Assembly: GCF_036961565.1 (NCBI RefSeq)
Contig: NZ_JBAMDD010000015.1
Coordinates: forward strand, 1-64,000
Direction of reading: 5' to 3'
Source: Chitinimonas sp036961565
GTDB lineage: Bacteria > Pseudomonadota > Gammaproteobacteria > Burkholderiales > Chitinimonadaceae
DNA: 64,000 nt
Shown: positions 57,502 to 64,000 of the stretch, in pieces
Numbering within the stretch: position 1 is the first letter of the stretch
Layout: every line of letters begins with the position of its first letter
The notes under the pieces: generated by a model
Told to the model about the DNA's origin: nothing
The model's database searches: none
What the model saw: the letters and a program-made list of their open reading frames with translations, nothing else
Translations under genes and position numbers: made by a program

Positions 57502-58359
57502 CTACCCCTCAGCAACCTCCCCCAGCCAGTGCGCATGAAAGCGCAGATGATCTTCGATAAAGCTCGCAATAAAGTAATAGCTATGGTCGTAGCCGGGCTG
57601 CACACGCAAGGTGATGGGCCAGCCCCGTGCCTGGGCGATGTCGGCCAGTATCTGTGGCTTAAGCTGGGTGGGCAGGAAGTTGTCCTGCTCGCCCTGGTCT
57701 ATCAATAGCGGCAGGGCGTGCTGGGCATGTTGCAGCAGGTGGCAGCTGTCGTAGTCTTGCCAAGTTGTTCTATCGTCACCCAGGTATGCGGTGAATGCCT
57801 TTTGTCCCCATGGGCTGGTCGTCGGCTGGCAGATGGGGGCGAAGGCTGATGCTGCGGCATAGCGGCCTGGGTTGCGCAGGGCAATCATCAGCGCACCGTG
57901 GCCGCCCATGGAGTGGCCGCAGATGCTGCGCCGTAGCGTAACCGGGAACTCACGCTCTATCAGTGCGGGTAATTCCTCCGCCACGTAGTCGTACATGCGG
58001 TAGTGGGCAGCCCAGGGTGCTTGGGTGGCGTTCAGGTAGAAACCGGCGCCTTGGCCCAGATCGTAGCTATCGTCGTCTGCCACCTCAGTGCCACGGGGGC
58101 TGGTGTCCGGCATTACGATGGCTATGCCCAGTTCGGCGGCCATGCGCTGCGCACCGGCCTTGGTGGCGAAGTTGTCGTCGGTGCAGGTCAGGCCGGACAG
58201 CCAGTACAGCACATCTACCTTGGCGCCCTGATCACACTGCGGTGGCAGGTAGATGGCAAAGGTCATGCTGGTACCGGTGCTGGTGCTATGGTGGCGAAAG
58301 CGCTTGTGCCAGCCACCAAAGGCGCGAAAGCTGGCGATCTGTTCCAGGGCATGGCTCAT
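57502..58359 (-). CDS. fghA: S-formylglutathione hydrolase
   Basis: A serine esterase that releases formate and glutathione from S-formylglutathione, 285 residues. It has the alpha/beta-hydrolase nucleophile in CGHSMGGHGALMIALRNP, the oxyanion WLSGLTCTDDNFATKAGAQRMAAELGIAIVMPDTSPRG typical of esterase D, and the catalytic Asp and His in DQGEQDNFLPTQLKPQ and QPGYDHSYYFIASF. It starts seven bases after the frmA stop and completes the glutathione-dependent formaldehyde pathway. Confidence 0.95.
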   Translation of the reverse strand: MSHALEQIASFRAFGGWHKRFRHHSTSTGTSMTFAIYLPPQCDQGAKVDVLYWLSGLTCTDDNFATKAGAQRMAAELGIAIVMPDTSPRGTEVADDDSYDLGQGAGFYLNATQAPWAAHYRMYDYVAEELPALIEREFPVTLRRSICGHSMGGHGALMIALRNPGRYAAASAFAPICQPTTSPWGQKAFTAYLGDDRTTWQDYDSCHLLQHAQHALPLLIDQGEQDNFLPTQLKPQILADIAQARGWPITLRVQPGYDHSYYFIASFIEDHLRFHAHWLGEVAEG

Positions 58360-58366
58360 GCTAGTC

Positions 58367-59491
58367 TTACTTGGCGTAATGGATGACGGAGCGGATGGAC
58401 TTACCTGCGTGCATCAGCTCGAAGGCGGTGTTGATCTCCTCGAGCGGCATGGTATGGGTGATGAAATCATCCAACCGGAATTCGCCGGCCAGGTAGCGCT
58501 CGACATACTGCGGCAACTCGGTGCGGCCACGCACGCCACCAAAGGCGGAGCCGCGCCAGACTCGGCCGGTTACCAGCTGGAAGGGGCGGGTGGCAATTTC
58601 GGCGCCTGCTTCGGCCACACCAATGATGACGGACTCCCCCCAACCCTTGTGGCAGCACTCCAGGGCCGAGCGCATGACGTTGACGTTGCCTATGCACTCG
58701 AACGAGAAGTCCACGCCACCACTGGTCATCTCGACAATGACATCCTGTATGGGCTTGTCGAAATCCTTGGGGTTGATGAGGTCGGTCGCGCCAAGTTGTT
58801 TGGCCAGGGCAAATTTATCGGTATTGATATCTATGCCGATGATGCGGCTGGCGCCAGCCATGCGGGCGCCGATCACGGCTGAGAGGCCAATGCCACCCAG
58901 GCCGAAGATGGCTACGGTATCGCCTTGCTTGACCTTGGCGGTATTGATGACAGCCCCCATGCCAGTAGTGACACCGCAGCCCAGCAGACAGATTTCTTCC
59001 AGTGGTGCTTCGGGGTTGACCTTGGCGAGGGCAATTTCGGGCACCACGGTGTATTCGGAGAAGGTGGAGGTACCCATGTAGTGGTAGATGGGCTTGCCGT
59101 CCTTGTAGAACCTGGTCGTCCCATCTGGCATCAAACCTTTGCCCTGGGTGGCTCGGATAGCCTGGCAGAGATTGGTCTTGCCCGATTTACAGAACTTGCA
59201 TTCACGGCATTCCGGGGTGTAGAGCGGAATAACATGGTCACCCACGGCCACGCTGCTGACGCCTTCACCCAGTGCCTCGACGATGCCGGCGCCTTCGTGC
59301 CCAAGGATGGCTGGAAAGACGCCTTCGGAATCCTTGCCTTCGAGCGTGTAGGCATCAGTGTGGCAGACACCGCTGGCTACGATGCGCACCAGCACCTCGC
59401 CTTTCTGTGGCGGCATCAGATCGACCTCTTCGATGCTCAGGGGCTGATTGGGGGCCCAGGCAACGGCTGCACGGGTTTTGATCATCTTCAT
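58367..59491 (-). CDS. frmA: S-(hydroxymethyl)glutathione dehydrogenase (class III ADH)
   Basis: The NAD-dependent zinc enzyme that oxidises the formaldehyde-glutathione adduct; also reduces S-nitrosoglutathione. It has 374 residues with the catalytic zinc ligands in SGVCHTDAYTLEG and LGHEGAGIVEALGEGV, the four structural-zinc cysteines in PECRECKFCKSGKTNLCQ, and the nucleotide-binding VAIFGLGGIGLSAVIGARMAG. GAGG precedes the ATG at 59489-59491. No frmR repressor gene is adjacent. Confidence 0.96.
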   Translation of the reverse strand: MKMIKTRAAVAWAPNQPLSIEEVDLMPPQKGEVLVRIVASGVCHTDAYTLEGKDSEGVFPAILGHEGAGIVEALGEGVSSVAVGDHVIPLYTPECRECKFCKSGKTNLCQAIRATQGKGLMPDGTTRFYKDGKPIYHYMGTSTFSEYTVVPEIALAKVNPEAPLEEICLLGCGVTTGMGAVINTAKVKQGDTVAIFGLGGIGLSAVIGARMAGASRIIGIDINTDKFALAKQLGATDLINPKDFDKPIQDVIVEMTSGGVDFSFECIGNVNVMRSALECCHKGWGESVIIGVAEAGAEIATRPFQLVTGRVWRGSAFGGVRGRTELPQYVERYLAGEFRLDDFITHTMPLEEINTAFELMHAGKSIRSVIHYAK

Positions 59492-59593
59492 GGTGGTGCC
59501 TCAGTGGGAGGGAATGGCCAGATTCTAATGGGAACTGACCTGGGCTGGTGGTCTAGCGACTTTCTGGATGATGGCCACACCGCAAGATGCCGC

Positions 59594-61156
59594 CTATGCC
59601 CGGCGCGGATACCCTGTTATCTCGCGTATGGCGTGGTAGAGCGGTTGCAGGCGTTCGTACATCCGTTTGTACACCCTGGGGTAGAGCTGCTGGTAGATGG
59701 CGGCGTGCTCGGCCACGGGCTCGAATACCTTGCCTACACGGGTCATGTTGTGGATGGCGGTATCGAAATCAGGGTGCAGGCCGAGTGCAACCGCGCCGAG
59801 GATGGCAGCGCCCAGGCCGCTGGTTTCGTATAGATGGGGGCGTTCGCACGGCAGGTTGAATACGTCGGCGGTGATCTGCATGGCGGCGTCGCTTTGTGAG
59901 CCGCCACCTGAGATGCGTACACGTTTGATGGCGACGCCACTGCGCGTGGCGATGCGCTCGCCGGCTTCGCGTAGTGCGTAGGCCAGGCCTTCCAGGATGG
60001 CGCGGTAGAGGTGGGCACGGGTGTGGACGTCGCCAAAGCCGATGATGGCGCCTTTGGCCTCGGGGCCGGGCACCTTGATGCCGGGGTTCCAGAAGGGTTG
60101 CAGCATCAGTCCTTGGGCGCCGGGAGGCACGGCGTTGACCAGATCATCAAACAGGCTTTCGACGGCGACACCGCTGCTCTCGGCAGTCAGGCGCTCCTGC
60201 AGGCCGAATTGTTCCTTGAACCAGCTCACCATCCAGAAGCCACGGGTAATCTGTACTTCGGTGTTGTAGTGGCCGGGCAGCGCAGCAGGGTAGGGTGGCA
60301 CAAAGGGCGTGGCCTCGACGTAGCGCTCGGTGGTGGTATTGATGGTGGCGGCGGTGCCGAAGGACAAGCAGGCTGTCTCCGGGCTGATGCAGCCGGCGCC
60401 CAGGACTTCGCAGGCTTTGTCGGCTGCACCGGCGATGACGGGCAGGCCTTCGGGTATGCCGGTATCGGCGGCGGTCTGCGCCGTGACCTTGCCTATGATG
60501 GTACCGCTGGCGGCAAGCTCGGGCAGCATGCAGGGCGAGATGGGCATGGCTTGCCATTTCCAGTCATGCCTGGGGGCCCAGCAGCCTTTTTTGTAGTCAA
60601 AGGGCACATAGCCGACCTGGCTGCCTATCGCATCGACATAGCGGCCGGTAAAGCGGTAGTTGAGATAGCCCGAGAGCAGCAGGAATTTGTGGGTGCGAGC
60701 CCAGATATCTGGCTGATGCTGGGCTATCCAGTTGGCCTCGGCCTCGTGCAGGAAATGTCGCAGGGTGTTGTGCATGCCAATGGCGCGGAACAGCAGCCGC
60801 CACCACCAGGAGAGCTTGGGCAGTTTGTCGGCACGGCGCTGATCCAGCCACAGGATGGCCGGGCGCAGTGGCTTGCCGTCAGCGTCCAGGTTGACCACTG
60901 TGCCACGCTGGGTGGTGATGACCACACCCCTTATGGCGGATTTGGGCACGCTGGTATTGGCCCACAGGTGCTGGCAGGCGCGGCTAAGGGCGTGCCAGAA
61001 GTCTTCGGGGTCGTTCTCTACCCAGCCCGGTTGGGGCGATTGATAGGTATCGATGCTGACCTGGGCTTTATCGACCAGGTTGCCGTGCAGGTCGAACAAC
61101 AGCGCCCGGACGCTTTGTGTGCCGTTATCGATGGCGAGCAGGTAATCGTTGCTCAT
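59594..61156 (-). CDS. FGGY-family carbohydrate kinase
   Basis: A 520-residue sugar/polyol kinase of the FGGY family. The N-terminal LLAIDNGTQSVRALLFDLHG phosphate-binding region, QRGTVVNLDADGKPLRPAILWLDQRR and GLPVIAGAADKACEVLGAG fit the family, as do RISGGGSQSDAAMQITADVF and the C-terminal helices. It is not a clear glycerol kinase (GlpK): spacing and sequence fit better with a less-studied subgroup. Its ATG overlaps the stop of the glycerol-3-phosphate dehydrogenase gene (ATGA at 61153-61156). Substrate unknown; glycerol or dihydroxyacetone is plausible from context. Confidence 0.8.
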   Translation of the reverse strand: MSNDYLLAIDNGTQSVRALLFDLHGNLVDKAQVSIDTYQSPQPGWVENDPEDFWHALSRACQHLWANTSVPKSAIRGVVITTQRGTVVNLDADGKPLRPAILWLDQRRADKLPKLSWWWRLLFRAIGMHNTLRHFLHEAEANWIAQHQPDIWARTHKFLLLSGYLNYRFTGRYVDAIGSQVGYVPFDYKKGCWAPRHDWKWQAMPISPCMLPELAASGTIIGKVTAQTAADTGIPEGLPVIAGAADKACEVLGAGCISPETACLSFGTAATINTTTERYVEATPFVPPYPAALPGHYNTEVQITRGFWMVSWFKEQFGLQERLTAESSGVAVESLFDDLVNAVPPGAQGLMLQPFWNPGIKVPGPEAKGAIIGFGDVHTRAHLYRAILEGLAYALREAGERIATRSGVAIKRVRISGGGSQSDAAMQITADVFNLPCERPHLYETSGLGAAILGAVALGLHPDFDTAIHNMTRVGKVFEPVAEHAAIYQQLYPRVYKRMYERLQPLYHAIREITGYPRRA

Positions 61157-62736
61157 GGTGCGCTTTCGGTTCTGGTGGGTGGCAGGCTGTAGTGGCGGGC
61201 GATCAACTGCTGATAGCGCAGCAGCTCTGCCTCCCAGTGTGCATCGGTCCAGCCTAGTTCGGGCTGGCACAGGGCGCGTATACGGGCCTGATGATCCAGC
61301 CCCCCACGGGGCAGCAAGATGCCCAGCCGGGTGCGCCGTAGCAATAGATCATCAAGGTGAACCACAGACTCCGCCCTGGCGGCGCGTTGGAGTTCCTGCC
61401 ACAGGGTATGGGTGCCGGGCACAAAGGCCAGGGTATCGGCTGTGGCGGCATCGGCGACCTCGGCAGCGTGCGGGCCATAGCGCGCGCGCAAGCGCTGGGC
61501 CATGGCTCCTGCCAACTGCGGCGGCAGGCTGCTGGCGGCACTGAAAACCGGGGCTGTGCTGGGCTGGTACGGCCGCCCCATGCGCTTGGCGGCCAGTGCC
61601 AGCGCATCTTGCGCCATCAGGCGGAAGGTGGTGAGTTTGCCACCCGTCAGGGTGATCAGTCCTTGCTCATCTAGTACCACATGGTCGCGGCCGGCGCTGG
61701 ATGGGCTGCTGCCACCTTCATCCACCACCGGGCGCACGCCGGCATAGCAGGCTGAGACATCGGCCCGGCCTAGCTGGACGGCGGGGAACTGGTCGTTGAC
61801 TGCCGCCAGCAGGTAGTCGACTTCGGCATCGGTAATGCTGGCTTCGGTATCGAGATCGCCGGCATGGTCCAGGTCGGTGGTGCCGATCAGGGTGGCGCCT
61901 TCCCAAGGGTAGAAGAACACTGGTCGACCGTCGCGTGGGTGCATCAGGCTGACCGCCTGGGCGACCGGCAGGCGCCAGAAGGGAATGACCAGATGGCTGC
62001 CGCGCAAGGGGCGCAACATGGGCTTGCGGCCCAGGCTGGCGCGCAGGCGGTCGGCCCAGGCACCGGTGGCATTGATCACGGTGCGAGCCTGCACGGCGAT
62101 TTGCTTCCCGGTTTCCAGGTCTTCCAGCACCATGCCTGCCAACTGGCCGTGCGCAATGATGGGGGTGCGGGCGGCCAGGTAGTTGATGGCGATGCCGCCA
62201 TCATGCTCGGCTTCTTCCAGCACCCGCCAGACCAGCCTGGCATCGTCGGTCTTGGCATCGCGGTAGACCATGCCACCTCGCAGCTTGTCGGGTGCCAACC
62301 CTGGGGCCAGTTGAGCGACGGCCTGGCTGCTGCAATAGGCGTGGCTGTTTTCTCCCGCCATGTGGTCGTAGATGGCCAGGCCCAGCTGGAACAGCCAGCG
62401 GCCCGGCTGCCGGCCTTTGCAGTCGGCAAACAGAAAGCTTTGCGGCTCGATCAGCTCTGGTGCCTCACGCATCAGGCGCTGCCGTTCATGCACCGAATGC
62501 AAGGTGGTGCGGAACTGCCCTTCCTTGAGGTAGCGCAGGCCGCCGTGCACCAGCTTGGAGGAGCGGCTGGAGGTGCCCCAGGCGAAGTCCCGCTGCTCGA
62601 TCAGCAGGACTTTCCAGCCCAGTCGGGCCGCCTCGCGCAGCACACCGGCACCGCTGATGCCACCGCCGATGACCAGCAGGTCCCAATCGGTGATGCCCAG
62701 TCGGCTCAGCTTGTCCTGGCGGCTCAGACGTTCCAC
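61153..62736 (-). CDS. FAD-dependent glycerol-3-phosphate dehydrogenase (GlpD-like)
   Basis: A 527-residue membrane-associated flavoenzyme interconverting sn-glycerol-3-phosphate and dihydroxyacetone phosphate. It has the dinucleotide-binding DLLVIGGGISGAGVLREAARLG, GTSSRSSKLVHGGLRYL (GlpD signature), ATGAWADRLRA, PLRGSHLVIP and the C-terminal DAP_C domain. A GTG at 62734-62736 is chosen as start since it lies just before the conserved region and overlaps the upstream flavoenzyme end by thirteen bases. It may feed the alkyl-DHAP-synthase-like enzyme rather than serve general glycerol use. Confidence 0.85.
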   Translation of the reverse strand: MERLSRQDKLSRLGITDWDLLVIGGGISGAGVLREAARLGWKVLLIEQRDFAWGTSSRSSKLVHGGLRYLKEGQFRTTLHSVHERQRLMREAPELIEPQSFLFADCKGRQPGRWLFQLGLAIYDHMAGENSHAYCSSQAVAQLAPGLAPDKLRGGMVYRDAKTDDARLVWRVLEEAEHDGGIAINYLAARTPIIAHGQLAGMVLEDLETGKQIAVQARTVINATGAWADRLRASLGRKPMLRPLRGSHLVIPFWRLPVAQAVSLMHPRDGRPVFFYPWEGATLIGTTDLDHAGDLDTEASITDAEVDYLLAAVNDQFPAVQLGRADVSACYAGVRPVVDEGGSSPSSAGRDHVVLDEQGLITLTGGKLTTFRLMAQDALALAAKRMGRPYQPSTAPVFSAASSLPPQLAGAMAQRLRARYGPHAAEVADAATADTLAFVPGTHTLWQELQRAARAESVVHLDDLLLRRTRLGILLPRGGLDHQARIRALCQPELGWTDAHWEAELLRYQQLIARHYSLPPTRTESAP

Positions 62737-64000
62737 GGTCCGCCATCCTGCAACAGCTTGCCCGGATTCATGATGCCCTTGGGGTCGAAGTGGCGGCACA
62801 GTTCGGTCAGCGTAGCCATACCCAACGGGCCTTTCTCGGCAGCGAGGTAAGGGGCGTGATCGCGGCCCACGCCGTGCTGATGGCTGATGGTGCCGCCATG
62901 CGCCACAATCGCTTCCGAGACCCTGGCCTTGTAGCGCTTCCAGCGGGCCATGTTGGCGTCGTAGCCGCCCGCTGCCGTGGGCCAGACAAAGGTGGAGTAG
63001 ATGCTACTGCCCTGTGCGTAGAGATGGGAGAGGTGGGTAAAGGCATGCACCCGCTCACCGTCCTCGGCAAAGGCGTCGCGGGCGGCTTGTTCCATGGCCA
63101 GCATCAGGGGTTTGACGCGTGGCCAGTCCACAGCGGTTTCTATGGTGTCGGCGCTGTAGCCGTGTTCCCACAGGGTGTTGCGCAGATATGGGCCCTTGAA
63201 GCGGTTCTGCGCCCAGCGGTCGCCCAGGCTGCGGCCGATGTAGACACCGCCATGCTGCCGAGTAAGCCGCTTGGCCTCGGCCAGTGCGTGCCTGGCGGTA
63301 GCGGGTGTGGCGGTCAGGCCCAGCATCAGCAGGCATTTTTCGTTACGGCAGCCGCGCCAGCCCAGGTAGCGTTCCAGCCAGGCGATCAGGTTGGCGTGCC
63401 CAGCCAGGGCCAGATTGGTTTCGGTTTCGATGGCATTGGAGAGCCGCAGCATGGAGAGAGGCAGTTTCATCTGCACCAACTGCCGTACGGCTGCTTCTGC
63501 CGCATCCCAATCGGGGAAGAACAGGCCATGGAAGCTCTCGTGGCCGGCCAACGGTGTGACTCGCATGACTGCCTCGGTCAGCACCCCAAAGCGGCCCTCT
63601 GAACCCAATACCAGCTCACGCAGGTCCGGGCCGGCGCTGGAGGCGGGCAGAGTGGGCATATTGAGCGTGCCAATGGGGGTTTCCATACGGCCGCCGGCAA
63701 ACAATTGTTCGATGCGCCCATAGCGCAGCGACTGCTGCCCCGATGATCGGGTGACGACCCAACCGCCGACGGTGGAGTATTCGAACGATTGCGGGAAGTG
63801 ACCCAGGGTATAGCCTTGGGCACGCAACTGGGCTTCGAGTACGGGGCCAGCCGTGCCGGCGCCAAAGGTGGCGAGCTGGCTGACGGTATCGAGATGCAGC
63901 AGCCGGTTCATTCGCGTCAGGTTCAGCGACAAGACCGGGCGTGGTGATACAGGGCAATCGAGGTGACCGGCCACGCTGGTGCCGCCGGCAAAGGGGATGA
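62724..64000 (-). CDS. Alkyl-DHAP synthase-like FAD enzyme (partial at the edge)
   Basis: The open frame runs off the right edge; at least 424 residues are present. The first residues seen (PFAGGTSVAGHLDCPVS) are the FAD-binding PCMH loop, so the true start lies beyond the window. HFPQSFEYSTVGGWVVTRSSGQQSLRYGRIEQL and GPDLRELVLGSEGRFGVLTEAVMRV closely resemble alkylglycerone-phosphate synthase. The end carries ISHQHGVGRDHAPYL, where eukaryotic AGPS has an HHHGVG motif, and then DPKGIMNPGKLL. D-lactate/glycolate-type oxidases are the alternative. It is upstream of the dehydrogenase and kinase genes in one operon. Confidence 0.75.
   Translation of the reverse strand, partial: IPFAGGTSVAGHLDCPVSPRPVLSLNLTRMNRLLHLDTVSQLATFGAGTAGPVLEAQLRAQGYTLGHFPQSFEYSTVGGWVVTRSSGQQSLRYGRIEQLFAGGRMETPIGTLNMPTLPASSAGPDLRELVLGSEGRFGVLTEAVMRVTPLAGHESFHGLFFPDWDAAEAAVRQLVQMKLPLSMLRLSNAIETETNLALAGHANLIAWLERYLGWRGCRNEKCLLMLGLTATPATARHALAEAKRLTRQHGGVYIGRSLGDRWAQNRFKGPYLRNTLWEHGYSADTIETAVDWPRVKPLMLAMEQAARDAFAEDGERVHAFTHLSHLYAQGSSIYSTFVWPTAAGGYDANMARWKRYKARVSEAIVAHGGTISHQHGVGRDHAPYLAAEKGPLGMATLTELCRHFDPKGIMNPGKLLQDGGPWNV

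Overview
The window reads as chromosome of a GC-rich Gram-negative betaproteobacterium, probably close to the Neisseriales. The evidence is a full rpsB-tsf-pyrH-frr-uppS-cdsA-dxr-rseP-bamA-skp-lpxD-fabZ-lpxA-lpxB-rnhB run, a phasin/PhaR pair (polyhydroxyalkanoate storage), a TonB-ExbB-ExbD-ExbD set, motAB and heptose-type LPS (waaF). No rRNA, CRISPR array, prophage or intact transposase gene was seen.

Layout. 1-4.5 kb (mostly minus strand): waaF, a CHCC zinc-finger protein, ilvE, then a MAPEG protein, an Smr-domain protein and trxB. 4.6-7.6 kb: a tightly overlapping MCE lipid-transport operon whose ATPase subunit has lost its nucleotide-binding motifs. 7.7-22.4 kb: translation and envelope-biogenesis genes, with a structured rpsB leader and terminators inside. 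22.6-27.5 kb: motAB, a membrane-anchored methyltransferase, an HDOD protein and a SpoU-type RNA methyltransferase. 27.5-34.5 kb: an EamA permease, a short TTA-flanked palindromic element, then a CadR-controlled heavy-metal operon (P-type ATPase, small membrane protein, DUF3703, second LspA, free-standing DsbD-alpha domain, DUF305-like secreted protein, DsbA). 34.5-40.5 kb: a second TTA-flanked palindromic element, a PhyH-type dioxygenase, an atypical PilZ protein, ung, a cupin, lplT and lysC.

40.5-40.9 kb is a tRNA operon (Ser-GCU and two identical Arg-ACG). An approximately 800-base low-coding region with two copies of a direct-repeat module then leads into tonB-exbB-exbD-exbD and a TPR protein. 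45.7-53.2 kb is a Yej/Opp-like peptide importer carrying an exported M3 oligopeptidase gene inside the operon. 53.4-54.9 kb has the divergent phasin and phaR genes with a perfect PhaR-type palindrome between them. 55-57 kb has a BetR-type regulator, a 49-residue hydrophobic/proline-rich microprotein and a LuxR solo. 57.2-57.5 kb holds a fragment of a polymorphic-toxin tail. 57.5-59.5 kb is glutathione-dependent formaldehyde detoxification. 59.6 kb to the window edge holds an FGGY kinase, a glycerol-3-phosphate dehydrogenase and an alkyl-DHAP-synthase-like flavoenzyme, the last cut by the edge.

Most likely to repay attention: the ATPase-dead MCE operon, the metal/thiol-redox operon, the microprotein between two regulators, the repeat module before tonB, the peptidase inside the peptide importer, and the putative ether-lipid genes. 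All functional calls come from reading motifs; no database search was run.
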